Origin: Ligustrum vulgare
Taxonomy: Eukaryota; Streptophyta; Magnoliopsida; Lamiales; Oleaceae
Assembly (NCBI GenBank): GCA_963555705.1
Contig: OY743190.1
Coordinates: forward strand, 14,235,501-14,299,500
Direction of reading: 5' to 3'
Length of the DNA: 64,000 nt
Made by a program: the position numbers and the translations under genes. Below, one piece after another: positions 1-11,867 of this stretch; positions within the stretch are counted from its first letter, which is position 1; every line of letters starts with the position of its first letter. Below the pieces are notes generated by a model. It did not search any database and had not been told where the DNA came from. It saw nothing but the letters and a program-made list of their open reading frames with translations.

Positions 1-591
1 ACTCACACCTTTCATGGCATAGAAGTACATCAATTTATTCTTAAAACTTGGGATACATCCTTTTTTGAGGAAACTAAAACTTACCACATTCTTCATTTAA
101 AATCATTTGACTTCCCCAACTCAATGAAAATGCATGCTTAACGATGCAATGACATGATAACATGTATGCTTAAACCTTCCCTTAATAACACATTCATGTA
201 TAAAGTTCATAGAAAGCACCACAAGCAAATAAATTTGAAGAATATAATTTAAGCCCATTAATTACACCTTGAACATTTAACTTCAATGAAAATAGGGGAA
301 GTTTACTTACATGAAGTTCTTAGTATTTACCATTTCTGAATTTGCAAGTGGAAAAGTCTTGAATGCCCGTGACGTCAATGTACCCAAATTCCTAATTATA
401 TCCATTCATAAATAAGGTATAACTTTAGATTTGAAACAACACATTCATCATCCTATTCAATATTATAAACAAAACTCATAACTGAGGTTAACAATCCTAT
501 TAGACTCAAAATTTAATTCAAATGTGTCCTTAACTCATGTCAAACACATATACTATCACATTCGAAATAAGTGTTTAAATTCAAGGGTAAG

Positions 592-1383
592 TGATGAGAT
601 TCGAAGCGCGGAAGAAACGCCGGAAAGTTCTGAACCCAGGTTGTGGTTGGACGGTGGAATCTTGACCCGATATTCACGACGCGATGGCTCGACGATGCGG
701 AATAAAGAACCAAGACTTTCGAAACGCCACAAGGAATTGCCCAATCTCCTTGATAAGTTTCTAGTTTTGAACGCCACAAATATTCTAGCAAATATTTGAT
801 AAGTTCGATATTTGAACGCCACAAGAAATATTCTTGATAAGTTCGAAAATATAGGAACCCACCTATAACTTTTATTGAATCCTCAATAAAACTGTTTTTA
901 ATCAAATCAAATCAAATCTCAAGTCTGAATTACAATGAATGGAAAGGAATATAAATAAGTAAAATAACCTAGCCGCTAATTGACTCAAAATAGAATTCTA
1001 ATTAGACTAAAATTTTAAAATAGGCAAACAAATAATTAAAAACAAAATTTAACCTAAAAATACGCAAAAACCCTAATTTAATTGGAAACAATAATAAAGA
1101 CAAAGTAAATATAATCCTATAATTAAGGAAATATAGTAAATTTCCGTCTGCATCATTGATTTGCCAATTTGAAGCCCTAAACGATGAAATTTGGCCCTAA
1201 AATCAATGGGCTTAAGGGCTTTAGCCCATAAGTCTTGCTCGGTGACCTGTTTCTACTCGAAAAACATATATTATTCATCCAATTCCGACATGGATGACTG
1301 GACTGCACTTTTATTTGGCTTGAATATTTAACTTTCTGTCAAGCCTGCTATGACTCCGATTGTCGAGGGTCCGGAACACATCA
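592..1383 (-). repeat. D0 3' LTR
   Basis: This 792-bp LTR matches 2878-3664. The 5-bp length difference is one extra AATCA-type repeat near 905. The reverse strand begins TGATGTGTTCCGGACCCTCG, the family-D signature also found at 6683, 8933, 15744 and 34223. Confidence 0.93.
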
Positions 1384-2428
1384 TACCCTCCTTCTTTAGG
1401 ATGATTCGTCCTGAATCATAGCTTTGTTCCTGTTGTTTCACTTCACCTCCTGGATCAAACGGGAAATTATTACTTCCACGCCAGAGGGATGACCAATAGT
1501 ATCCTGTAACTTGGGTCACATGAATGGATTGAAGTAGAAACTCTTGTGGGCATTGGTGGTGTTGCCCAAATTTCCAAGTACATTTAACCTGCAAGACAAA
1601 ATTAAATAAAGCGGGGAGGGAAATGTTAGGTTCATGAGGTACAAAGTATGGATCCTTGTATCCATGATTAATCACCATCTTCAATTCTTCTTTAAGAACT
1701 ACGAGACCCTCCTCTTCACCTCGTTCTTCCTTTGCATCTTCAACCACATTTTCAAAAGTTTTACTTTCAAATTCAACCACATCTTCTTCCTCCAATTTCA
1801 CAATTTCTTGTTTAACCACCACTTCTAATTCTTCATTCTCATCTTCAACAATTGCATGCTCAATCACTTTCTCGCTACCCAACTCTTTTTCCTCATCAAA
1901 TTTTGGAATTTGTTTAGTTGTTTTTAATTTCAAGAGCTCTCTTTCTTATCAATATCCTTATCCCCATGATGCCTCCTATTATACCACTTTTCACTCTCCT
2001 TCCTTACCCTCCGTGGATCTTCTGGTGCTTCCTCTAATGTCAACCCATATAGTGCGCATGTTTTCCCTTTCTTAAGGAATTTGTATATGTGCATACTCTT
2101 ATCATAAACAGCCTCCCTCCTATGTCTCCAAGGTTCTCCCAATAAAATATGATAAGATTTCAATGGCCACTACATCACACCATACATCCTCACTATACCT
2201 TCCCTAGGTGATAGACACTAGAACTTGTTTGGTTACTTTGAAATCTCCAAACTCTCTCATCCACGTCATCCTATAAGGTTTATAGTGTGGTTCTAGGGGC
2301 AATCCTAATTTTTCAACCACGGTGCTACTAACGAAATTAGTAAAGCACTTTCCATCAATTGTCAAACTGCACCCCTTATGATCCACATAACATCTAGTTT
2401 GGAATAAAGAGCCCGGATCATAATCCAT
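1384..2428 (-). pseudogene. D0 internal ORF relic: gypsy-type protease piece plus acidic region
   Basis: The 5' part (2428 to about 2163) encodes a retropepsin-like segment, with CSLTIDGKCFTN at the place of the gypsy active-site loop and HILLGEPWRHRR matching the conserved ILGRPW motif. The catalytic D is present, but the usual small residue after DG is K. Compared with D2, one CAG has become TAG and one extra base near 2166 shifts the frame. The 3' part (1933-1384) is Glu/Lys rich and leads to a conserved tail around WKFGQHHQCPQEF, then runs through a purine tract (about 1385-1396) into the LTR. RT, RNase H and integrase are absent. Confidence 0.75.
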
Positions 2429-2863
2429 TCTTATGTGACGTTAAAAAATTTCAAGAATGAAGAGGATTTAGACATCAAATAGCAAGATCGACTTTTATTG
2501 ACTTGGAAGGAAATGAATATCAAGAATTTTAAAGAAACTCAAGAAAGTAGTTCTTGAATTTGTAATAACTTTTTTTTTTTTTTTTTTTTTTGGGAATTTT
2601 AGGATGAATTTTCGGAATAAATAAAATAATAAAAATAATAATTTTTTTTTATAAATCCGAAAATTCGACAACGAACACGACAAAACAAACGAAACTTAAT
2701 TCGGATAAGAATTAAGCAAAACAAACACTTTTAAAGTTTTTTTGGAACGATTTTCTGGATTAAAGACTCAACAACAAGATATGGATAATTGTTACGACAA
2801 ACTCGATGATAAACATAAGAATTAAACTGGGTAGAATAAAAAAAAACCTGAATTCGGAGTCCA

Positions 2864-2875
2864 GCTTTGATACCA
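2864..2875 (-). other. D0 primer-binding site (initiator Met tRNA)
   Basis: The reverse strand reads TGGTATCAAAGC, one mismatch from the initiator-Met tRNA primer site TGGTATCAGAGC that is intact in other family-D copies. It lies two bases from the 5' LTR and sets the element's orientation. Confidence 0.88.
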
Positions 2876-2877
2876 GA

Positions 2878-3664
2878 TGATGAGATTCGAAGCGCGGAAG
2901 AAACGCCGGAAAGTTCCGAACCCAGGTTGTGGTTGGACGGTGGAATCTTGACCCGATATTCACGACGCGATGGCTCGAAGATGCGGAATAAAGAACCAAA
3001 AATTTCGAAACGCCACAAGGAATTGCCCAATCTCCTTGATAAGTTTCTAGTTTTGAATGCCACAAATATTCTAGCAAATATTTGATAAGTTCGATATTTG
3101 AACGTCACAAGAAATATTCTTGATAAGTTCGAAAATATAGGAATCCACCTATAACTTTTATTGAATCATCAATAAAACTGTTTTTAATCAAATCAAATCT
3201 CAAGTCTGAATTACAATGAATGGAAAGGAATATAAATAAGTAAAATAACCTAGCCGCTAATTGACTCAAAATAGAATTCTAATTAGACTAAAATTTTAAA
3301 ATAGGCAAACAAATAATTAAAAACAAAATTTAACCTAAAAATACTCAAAAACCCTAATTTAATTGGAAACAATAATAAAGACAAAGTAAATATAATCCTA
3401 TAATTAAGGAAATATAGTAAATTTCCGTCTGCATCATTGATTTGCCAATTTGAAGCCCTAAACGATGGAATTTGGCCCTAAAATCAATGGGCTGAAGGGC
3501 TTTAGCCCATAAGTCTTGCTCGGTGACCTGTTTCTACTCGAAAAACATATATTATTCATCCAATTCCGACATGGTTGACTGGACTGCACTTTTATTTGGC
3601 TTGAATATTTAACTTTCTGTCAAGCCTACTATGACTCCGATTATCGAGGGTCCGGAACACATCA
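2878..3664 (-). repeat. D0 5' LTR
   Basis: This 787-bp LTR starts with TGATGAG and ends with ACATCA. It is nearly identical to 592-1383, so the insertion is fairly recent. The primer-binding site lies directly to its left at 2864-2875. Confidence 0.93.
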
Positions 3665-4263
3665 GTAAGAAACATCGAAATCTTACTTATCAAATTATTC
3701 AAAAGTCAAAACTACTCAATATTATCACAACTTAATTGTCACATGGACAATTTCAATTAGCGTTCTAATTACTCATAAATCTGAAAATAACACTTATAAT
3801 AAAAATGTACATTAAAATTCAGTTTAAACAACCTGATTATTTGAAATCCCCAAATTTGAAAATTTCCATAAAAATCAACATTGAACCAATAGAAAGTCAA
3901 TTAAATAATATTATCATTTAAAGTCTGAAAGTTACATACATTCGATATCTATATTTATAGATATTAGTATCATCATAAAATTCCCAAATTTGAAATTAAT
4001 ACATAAAATTGCATTTTAAGCTAGCAAATTGAAATCTGGAAATTTCACATATATAATATGAATACATACATACATGCATAATAATATACACATTCACATA
4101 CATCAATACTCACAATCATAAACATCACTAAACCCTTAATTTATGGTAAAATTCGAAAATCAAACAAAATTAAAATCTGAAAATTGTGAAGAAAATACAT
4201 ATATACTTACATTAAATTCCATTTATACATCAACCTATACATACAATTCAACATATGAATGTC

Positions 4264-4267
<4 letters not shown>

Positions 4268-4301
<34 letters not shown>
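4268..4301. repeat. (TG)n microsatellite in the LTR
   Basis: An uninterrupted TG run of about 34 bp, with a second GT run at 4357-4378. It corresponds to the CA/TA microsatellite zone of the family-A LTRs read on the opposite strand. Confidence 0.95.
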
Positions 4302-4302
<1 letters not shown>

Positions 4303-4921
4303 AAACCCGTGTGCGCGGGTGGGTGAGTGACCGAGGAAAGGGTTGGGCTCGATTTCGTGTGTGTGTGTGTGTGTGTGAGAGGAAGGTGAAAAAGGGTCTT
4401 ACCGCCGGTGGGGTGGCGGTCGGCGGCTGCGTGAGGAAGGAGAGACTGAGAGAGGGAGAGCGGGTTGAGAGGCCGAGAGGAGAGATCGGGTGTGAGAGAG
4501 ACCGAGTAGAGAGAGAGAGCGTGAGTGAGTTAATTAGGTTAGGGTTAGGTTTTTAATCTTTTGGAATTTGCAATTCAGTCCCTCAAATCTCCTCTTTTGT
4601 TTAAGTAAGTCTATAAGTTCTATTTACCCTCGATTGTCACTAAACTTTCCCCCCAAATTTCAAATTAGTATGATAAAATAGAAAATAACATGTTTAGGCA
4701 ATAAAACAATTAATCACATAGAATTGCACGTAAATAATTAAAATAACTAATTTATAAACTTTCAAATTGGTACATTGATCGAGACGGCGTCTAAGGCCTT
4801 CCACTGCAAAATAATTCCAATTATAGACATTAAAGATCATAAATCTATAATTTATAATAACATTCACAAGAATATTACGTGAAATTTAAAATTGCACGTA
4901 AAAATGAAAAGCGGTCTTACA

Positions 4922-5800
4922 AAATTTGTAATTGTGACTCAATTGCAATTTTTGTGACCAACTGCTACTTAGAGGGTGGGGTGGTGTGGGGGTGAATTTT
5001 GCAAATAAATTTGTAATTGTGACCGAATTGTGACTTTGTGTGACAAACTGTGACTTTGCTAATGTGGTGGGGTGGAATGGAATGGGATGGGATGGGGTTG
5101 GGGTTGGGGTGTGGTTTGGCTGCGGTGAAATTTGATATCAAATTTATAATTGTGATTGAAATGTGACTTTGCGGGTGGGGTGGGGAACGTTGGGGTAAAT
5201 TTTGCCACTAAATTTGTAATTGTGACTGAACTGTAATTTTGTGTGACCAAATATGACTTTGCGGGGTGGGTGGGTGATTAGGAGTGGGATCAAGGTAGGT
5301 TGGGGCAAAATTTGCAATTAAATTTGTAATTGTGACTTTGTGTAACCAACTGTGACATTTACGAGCAGGGTGGGTGGGGTGATGTGGGAGCATGGTGGAA
5401 TTTACAGTAAATTTGTAATTGTTATTGAACTGTGACTTTTTGTGACCAACTGTGACTATACGTGGTGGGGTGGGTGTGGTAGAGGGTTAAATTTGCAATT
5501 GAATTTAGCATGTGTTTGGACCCCTTTTCTGGAAAACATTGTTGTTGTGGATAGTATTCTTAGGAGAATGTGTGATTAAAAAATATTTTGAAAAGTCAAA
5601 TATGGTAGGTCTGACTAAAATGAATGGTTGAGATTAAGTGTTGAATAAATCTTATTGTTAAAAAAATGGGGGTCAAACATGGGATTATATATGTGACTAA
5701 ATTGTGACTTCGTGTGACCAATTGTGACTTTTTGGGTGGGGTCGGGATGAGTGGAGTGGGGGTTGGGGGTGAGTGGAATGTAAGGGTGGGGACGAAAATA
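4922..5800. repeat. G-rich minisatellite
   Basis: A unit built around AAATTTGTAATTGTGAC, then GTGACTTTGTGTGACCAACT and then a run of GGGGTGGG, recurs at about 4922, 5008, 5139, 5210, 5319 and 5409, with a degenerate copy at 5690-5800. Unit length varies from about 70 to 130 bp. The stretch 5066-5115 is almost pure GGAAT, GGGAT and GGGGTT and could fold into G-quadruplexes. There is no credible coding content; the long frames on the minus strand are side effects of the base skew. Confidence 0.85.
5509..5681. mobile_element. Candidate MITE inside the minisatellite
   Basis: About 173 bp of AT-rich DNA bounded by imperfect inverted ends, CATGTGTTTGGACCCC at the left and GGGGTCAAACATG at the right. 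It interrupts the G-rich repeat, which resumes at about 5690. It has no ORF. The end sequence is reminiscent of short hAT or Mutator derivatives, but I cannot define a clear target duplication. Confidence 0.45.
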
Positions 5801-6331
5801 TTAAATGTGGGTGTTTTTGGGTAAAATTATATTACCTTTAATTTAAAATGTAATTGATAATTATTTTTATGTAATATTATATTTATTTGTTATAATTAAT
5901 ACCTGATTTTTAAAAAGAAATCTTAAGTTTGTTAACTTTAAAAAGTAATAGTTTTAAGTGTGTAATTATGTACTTTTCCCTTAATTAAGTTTTTAAAACT
6001 TAGCCCAACATGCACTTGTGCGAAAATTATGCAATTCAATTTACAGCACTAATTTTGCCACTTAATCCATCAAAATATATCAACATAAAAACCATTCTTG
6101 GGTCGACATCAAATGCCAGGAAACACTATATGAAGAAAAATAATAAGAGTATGTATGAGAAGTGTTTGTAAATGGTTTAAATTATTAATTAGAAAAAAAA
6201 GATGTGATAGATAGTTGAATAGTTCTTACTTCTTATGAATCTCTCTAATTACGTGGAATTTATTTTTTATTTGAATGTTTATGGACAGTTATAAAAAGGG
6301 GCATTTTGCACAAATATACAACTTTTGGTAT
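5801..6331. other. AT-rich DNA, nothing recognised
   Basis: Low-complexity AT-rich sequence between the minisatellite and the copia LTR. I see no ORF, repeat or RNA signal. The last five bases (GGTAT) should be the left copy of the copia target duplication; its partner lies beyond the window. Confidence 0.6.
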
Positions 6332-6682
6332 TGTTAACAATTTCTAGGGTTCGCGGTGATACAAGAAACACAACAGAAACCATAAAATAAAGAGCATAAA
6401 GACAATGAACATCAGAATTTCTGTCTGGAGGCTCGAGTTCGTCCAACCTCTGGCAACTTTTCGTTGAAGCTCCACAAATATGGATTATAACTTCAATTGT
6501 ATTGCAATATTCACAAAGAATCCAGAAATCATGTTACTGCTTGGATCTTCTTAGATCGTTCGATAAACAGAAACAATAGAACCTCGATCTCATATATCAA
6601 ACCGCACAACAATAGATCTATACATTAAACCTCACAACATTCACTCAATCTATACTAGAAAATAGTAAATCTCTGAGATTTC

Positions 6683-7450
6683 TGATGTGTTCCGGACCCT
6701 CGACAATCGGAGTCATAACAGGCTTGGCGAAAAAAGTTAAATATTCAAGTCAAATAAAAGTGCAATACAGTCAACCATGTCGGAATTAGATGCATAATAT
6801 GTGTTTTTCGAGTAGAAATTGGCCACTAAGCAAAACTCATGGGTTAAAGCCCTTGAGCCGACTGATTTTATGGTCAAATTCCATCATTTGGAGCTTCAAA
6901 ACAGCAAGTCAATTATGCAGACGGAAATTAGGGTTTTTGCGTATTTTTAGGTTAAATTTTGTTTTTAATTATTTGTTTGCCTATTTTAGAATTTTAGTCT
7001 AATTAGAATTCTATTTTGAGTCAATTAGCGGCTAGGTTATTTTACTTATTTATATTCCTTTTCATTCATTGTAATTCAGATTTGATTTGATTAAAACAGT
7101 TTTATTGAAGATTCAATAAAAGTTATATTTGATTTGATTAAAACAGTTTTATTGAAGATTCAATAAAAGTTATAGGTGGATTCCTATATTTTCTTTCGAA
7201 CTTATCAAGATCCAATCTTGTGGCGTTCAATCGAACTTATCAAATATTCGCAATAATATTTGTGGCGTTCAAAACTAGAAACTTATCAGGGAAATTGGGC
7301 AAATCCTTGTGACGTTTCGAAAGTCGTGGTTCTTTATTCCACATCGTCGAGCCATCGCGTCGTGAATATCGGGTCATGATTCATCCGTCCAATCACAACC
7401 TGAGTTCGGAACTTTCCGGCGTTTCTTCCGCACATCTTCGAATCTTATCA
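6683..7450 (+). repeat. D1 5' LTR with a private 47-bp duplication
   Basis: This 768-bp LTR runs from TGATGTGTTCC to TCTTATCA. A 47-bp tandem duplication at 7081-7174 (unit starting TTTGATTTGATTAAAACAG) fully explains why it is 47 bp longer than its partner, so the duplication arose after insertion. Confidence 0.93.
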
Positions 7451-7452
7451 TC

Positions 7453-7464
7453 TGGTATCAGAGC
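7453..7464 (+). other. D1 primer-binding site (initiator Met tRNA)
   Basis: TGGTATCAGAGC, the standard plant initiator-Met tRNA primer site, two bases after the 5' LTR. Confidence 0.93.
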
Positions 7465-7860
7465 TGGACTCTGAATTCAGGTTTTTCTATCCAGATTGAT
7501 TTTTATGTCTATCATCGAGTCTCATAAAAATCATTCATATCTTGTTGAGTGTTTTGTTTTCAGTTTTTTTTGGGTTCTTCTTGTTCTTGAGTTTGTTGGG
7601 TCTTTAATCCAGAAAATCATTCCAAAAAAATTCCAAAGTGTTTGTTTTGCTTAATTCTTATCCGAATTAAGTTCCGTTTGTTTTGTCGTATTCGTTGTCG
7701 AATTTTCGGATTTATAAAAAAAAAATTTATTTTTTTTTATTTTATTCCGAAAATTCAAAAAAAAAAAAAAAAAAAGAGTCCATTTAAGAACCACTTTCTT
7801 GAATTTCTTGATCTTTGTTTTCATTATTCTTTTCTGTGTCCTTCCACAAAAAAATTCACA

Positions 7861-8823
7861 ATGTCCAATTCTCAAGAAAACGCCAAAGATCGTATGTGGA
7901 GATTTTTGAATGAAGCTTTGATGAGGTTGGATAAACTAGATGAAAGGGAAAAGAAATTGAAAAATGAGCGATCTCAATCGGATTCTAGATCTAGGAGGGA
8001 ATATAGGCGTGATCCTAAACCTAGGGATGGAATCGGGGTTAAGAGAGGAGTCGAAATTGATCTAAAAGCAATTTTGAAAATTCAAAAAGAAATTTATAAA
8101 GAAAGATTGAGGTGTGAACGGGAGGCAGAAAGAAAATATTTGGCTAAATTGCGAAAGAAGAAGGATAAATGAAAGGCGGTGATTAAATGGTTAGAGGAGA
8201 GTGAAATACATGTTATAGTTGAGCCTTGGGATATGAATGTTAAAAAGAAGGAGGGAGGCTTGAAACATGAATTAGAAGTAGTTAAAGAGACCCCGAACTT
8301 TGTGGTAGGAGTTGAAAACGTGGAGTTAGGTGAACAAACTCCAAAATTTGATGATGAATTAGAAGTTGGGGTAGAAGTTCAAATTTTGAGCTTTGAATTG
8401 GAAGATCCACATTTGGATAGTGATGAGGTAGTGTCTGAACATGGTGATACGAATGTGGAGGTAGAAGATGTGGTTGAATTTGAAAGGAAAAAATTTGAAG
8501 AGGTGGATGAGCTAGAAAATCTTGAGTTAGAGGAAGTAACTGAGCTTGAGAGAAAAGAGATAGAGGGGGGCGAGCAAGAAGTTGCAAAAGGAGAACGAGG
8601 TGAAGAGAAGGGCCTCATGGTTCAAAAGGTGGAATTGACGGTGATAATTCATGAATACAAGGATCCATACCTTATACCTCATGAACCTAACATTTCCCTC
8701 TCAGCTTTATTTAATTTTGTCTTGCAGGTTAAATGTGCTTGGAAATTTGGGCAACACCACCAATGCCCACAGGAGTTTCTACTTCAATCCATTCATGTAA
8801 CCCGAGTTACAGGATACTATTGA
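7861..8823 (+). pseudogene. D1 internal protein: charged coiled-coil, one in-frame stop
   Basis: A single reading frame starts at ATG 7861 (MSNSQENAKDRMWRFL) after a long leader. Residues 1-103 are basic and helical with many K, R and E, like a gag-type coiled coil. TGA at 8170-8172 interrupts the frame, which continues to 8823 as a strongly acidic region rich in ELEVGVE and EEVTELE-type blocks. It ends with the conserved family-D tail PHEPNISLSALFNF, then WKFGQHHQCPQEF. In D0 the equivalent frame reads on through TGG where D1 has TGA, so the stop at 8821 is also a mutation. No enzyme domain is visible. I do not recognise the acidic protein. Confidence 0.65.
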
Positions 8824-8918
8824 TTATCCCTCTGGCATGGAAGCAATAATTTTCCGTTTGATCCAGGAGATGAAGTGAAACAACAGGAACAAAGCTATGA
8901 TTCGGGACGAATCATCCT

Positions 8919-8930
8919 AAAGAAGGAGGG
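8919..8930 (+). other. D1 polypurine tract
   Basis: AAAGAAGGAGGG lies two bases before the 3' LTR, the expected plus-strand priming site. The same tract precedes the 3' LTRs of D0 and D2. Confidence 0.85.
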
Positions 8931-8932
8931 TA

Positions 8933-9653
8933 TGATGTGTTCCGGACCCTCGACAATCAGAGTCATAGCAGGCTTGGCGGAAAAAGTTAAATATTCAAGC
9001 CAAATAAAAGTACAATACAGTCAACCATGTCGGAATTAGATGCATAATATGTGTTTTTCGAGTAGAAATGGGCCACTAAGCAAAACTCATGGGCTAAAGC
9101 CCTTGAGCCGACTGATTTTATGGCCAAATTCCATCATTTGGGGCTTCTAAATAGCAAGTCAATTATGCAGACAGAAATTAGGGTTTTTGCGTATTTTTAG
9201 GTTAAATTTTGTTTTAAATTATTTGTTTGCCTATTTTAGAATTTTAGTCTAATTAGAATTCTATTTTGAGTCAATTAGCGGCTAGGTTATTTTACTTATT
9301 TATATTCCTTTTCATTCATTGTAATTCAGATTTGATTTGATTAAAACAGTTTTATTGAGGATTCAATAAAAGTTATAGGTGGATTCCTATATTTTCTTTC
9401 GAACTTATCAAGATCCAATCTTGTGGCGTTCAATCGAACTTATCAAATATTCGCAATAATATTTGTGGCGTTCAAAACTAGAAACTTATTAGGGAAATTG
9501 GGCAAATCCTTGTGGCGTTTCGAAAGACGTGGTTCTTTATTCCGCATCGTCGAGCCATCGCGTCGTGAATATCGGGTAATGATTCATCCGTCCAATCACA
9601 ACCTGAGTTCGGAACTTTCCGGCGTTTCTTCCGCGCATCTTCGAATCTCATCA
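8933..9653 (+). repeat. D1 3' LTR
   Basis: This 721-bp LTR runs from TGATGTGTTCC to CTCATCA and follows the purine tract AAAGAAGGAGGG. It carries the single-copy state of the 47-bp segment duplicated in the 5' LTR. Confidence 0.93.
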
Positions 9654-9790
9654 GTTTCACTCAAAAAGCCACAAAGAGTCAGAGAGTAAGACTAAAGAGG
9701 CATAAGAGATAGCAACAGAAGGATCTAGAAGAAGAAGCGCAAGGGTTAGAGCATTTCTAACCCTAAATATCGTTAAGTGTAATTGGTATG

Positions 9791-9798
9791 TATTTATA
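9791..9798 (-). promoter_or_regulatory. TATA box of the copia LTR
   Basis: The minus strand reads TATAAATA in the middle of the assembled LTR, inside the near-palindrome GGTATGTATTTATACC (9785-9800). Its place in the LTR fits the start of the U3-driven transcript. Confidence 0.6.
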
Positions 9799-9997
9799 CC
9801 GTTAAGTGCATTTTACATGCACATTACATTTATGATATTATTTTTGGAGTAATTTGAGCAAATATCTACTCATTTGTGCATATTTTGTACCTACATAGGT
9901 TAGCATTCAAGTTTGATGTGAAAAAATCACAAAAGATGACCAATCTACGTTGAATTTTAGATTTAAGTAGCAAAATGTCACTTTTCAGAAGTTAAAG

Positions 9998-11064
9998 TGT
10001 AGCGATCAGAAATTTCTTGTTACTTTAAATAAAATAAAGATCGTGTCGCTATAATTTATCCCATTTATTTTTTTAAAGAATATTCGTCTAGTCAATTATT
10101 AAGAATTTATTTTAAATCGTAATCAATTCCAAATTTTATTTTAAAAATATTTCAAAAATCATTATTTTATTTTTATTCTATTTTAAATCCCAAAAAAATT
10201 AAAATTTAAAATTCTTAAAATCCAAATTTTTATCCAAAATTTAATTCCAGCTTAACTTCTTTTCAAATTCGAAATTATCCAAATTTATAAAATCCGAGTT
10301 TATAATTATCCTGAAAATTTGCGTGATTTACCCAAATTCAACAACATCAATTTCTTAATCCATGTTTATCTGATGAGGTTATGTAATTTTAATCCAACTC
10401 CATCACTACCTATCCAACCATATGATTCTGTTACTCCGGATTTCAGCATCCCAGAACAGGTAAATTTCAGCCTTCAGAAAGATCAATCTGCAGTTCATAA
10501 CCAGAAAACTCGAAATCAGCATCACCACCCAAACCTCCAAAATTTCCACACAATCACACCACTGCCTCTGCATCACCGTGAATTCACTGCAAACCCATTC
10601 CACCACATCATCACCGAGCCAACCATAATTACCAATGCTACCATTCTGCCTAAAAGCCCAAGAATCACCACCACTTCCAAATCAATGTTCAACCCAACCA
10701 CCAATCTGCCCAGTTCACCACAAACCGACCACCATCATCGTCGAGTATCACCGCCACGGCCGAACTCAAGAAAACCCCAACTTAAATCCCAATCAAAATC
10801 CAAAATCAAACCTAAAACTTAGCAATAAATGAAACTCAATACCTTTCCTTGAACTTCAACCACTCGATCGCAATTACAAACAAGAAACCGCAATTTTCAG
10901 CCTCGGTTTTAGCCCATCTCGCACCAAAATCGTTAAAATCAAACCCCATGTGCGCCTACGCTGTACACCGCCACTCGCCGGTGGTGTTTCGCAGGCAAAA
11001 TCGCCGGCAGCGGTGCCGGGCTTCGAGAGATGCCCCCTCCGTCGATCTCTCCCCTCTGTGTTGG

Positions 11065-11139
<75 letters not shown>

Positions 11140-11690
11140 TTGGGATCTTTATTTAAGTTTTGTTTTTGTCAAAATTGCCTTTAAATCCCAAGCTATTAAA
11201 ATTTATGCTATTCGGTCCCTTCTATTTTTAAAGTACTTCTAGCCAGTCCTCTTAGTTTCAAAATATTTTGTAAGCATTTTTTATTTTATTTCTTAGTTCT
11301 AAAGAATGTTTAATTCAGCCCCCGCATTTTTAAAAGGTTTCTGGTCAGCCCTAAGTTTTAAAAAATAACTATTTCAGTCCTAGACCTTCAAATTCCAATT
11401 TAACCCTAAAATTTTATTTTATCACTTAAGACTTTAATTTTTGAAATTCTAATTCAATTAATTTTCTTTTGCCTAGACGAACCATTTGGAGAACTAAGAG
11501 ATTGACGTGCTTTTCTGGCTCCATTTTCGTGAACTCGTTAAATTTGAGGTAGACTCGCCCCCACTAATTAGTTTAGATTATAATTGCATGTTTTTTTATG
11601 TGGATTTACGTGATTATATGCTTAATTGCATGAGAATATAAGAGAATATCTCTTGTGAGATAAATTGAGAATTTTGTCATGACTTATAAG
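9998..11690 (+). repeat. Family-B LTR fragment, plus strand
   Basis: It aligns in order with the reverse complement of the LTRs at 14683-11871 and 48775-45431: TGTAGCGA start, a block with GTGTCGCTATAATTT, TTCGTCTAGTC, a CA-rich stretch, the GA microsatellite, CTAGACGAA and TAGACTCGCCCC. The 3' half of the LTR is missing. Confidence 0.75.
11071..11134. repeat. (GA)n microsatellite
   Basis: About 64 bp of pure GA in the plus-strand family-B LTR fragment. It occupies the same LTR position as the CT run at 13359-13456 in the inverted LTR. Confidence 0.97.
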
Positions 11691-11855
11691 TATCCGAAAT
11701 ATTGAAATAACATTAAACATCATAAACTTATTTACCTCGAAGTTGGTGGGACGAGTGATGGCAATGGAAACCTTCATCAATAATAATTAAATAATGAAAA
11801 CTGTTTCTTGAAATTTCTTTTCGAAAATTTTGCCAGTCTACAGAAACGCAGATTG

Positions 11856-11867
11856 GCTCTGATACCA
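11856..11867 (-). other. Family-B primer-binding site
   Basis: The reverse strand reads TGGTATCAGAGC, an exact initiator-Met tRNA site, three bases from the LTR end. It is followed by the leader CAATCTGCGTTTCTG, shared with element B. Confidence 0.92.

Larger units (their letters stand above)
592..3664 (-). mobile_element. Non-autonomous LTR retrotransposon D0 (family D)
   Basis: Two direct LTRs (592-1383 and 2878-3664) bound a 1.5-kb internal region, and the whole is flanked by a perfect 5-bp target duplication GTAAG (587-591 and 3665-3669). The element starts TGATGAG and ends ACATCA. Orientation is minus: an initiator-Met primer site adjoins the right LTR and a purine tract adjoins the left one. 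At 3.07 kb it is too short for a full gag-pol. It encodes only a protease-like piece and an acidic stretch, so it must depend on proteins from another element. It interrupts the LTR at 1-4921. Confidence 0.93.
1..4921 (-). mobile_element. Ty3/gypsy LTR related to family A, partial, split by D0
   Basis: Read on the minus strand, bases 1-591 and 3670-4921 align with the family-A LTR seen at 17478-20093: the gacgtcaatgtaccaaa-type block, the microsatellite zone and the gcagtggaag block occur in the same order. The LTR 5' end on the minus strand is TGTAAGACCGC at 4921, against TGTAATACCGC in family A. The copy is clearly more diverged than the three plus-strand copies. Its other end lies outside the window. 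No purine tract adjoins 4921, so this is a 5' or solo LTR. D0 sits inside it. Confidence 0.8.
6683..9653 (+). mobile_element. Non-autonomous LTR retrotransposon D1 (family D)
   Basis: A complete element with LTRs at 6683-7450 and 8933-9653, an initiator-Met primer site at 7453-7464 and a purine tract at 8919-8930. It is flanked by ATTTC (6678-6682) and GTTTC (9654-9658), four of five bases matching. It shares LTR and 3' coding tail with D0 and D2 but has a different 5' coding part and no protease segment. It lies in the copia LTR. Confidence 0.92.

Noticed and set aside
5066..5115. GGGGTTGGGGTTGGGG as a telomere or internal telomeric repeat.
   Set aside because: Plant telomeres are TTTAGGG. 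This is a short, irregular part of the G-rich minisatellite.
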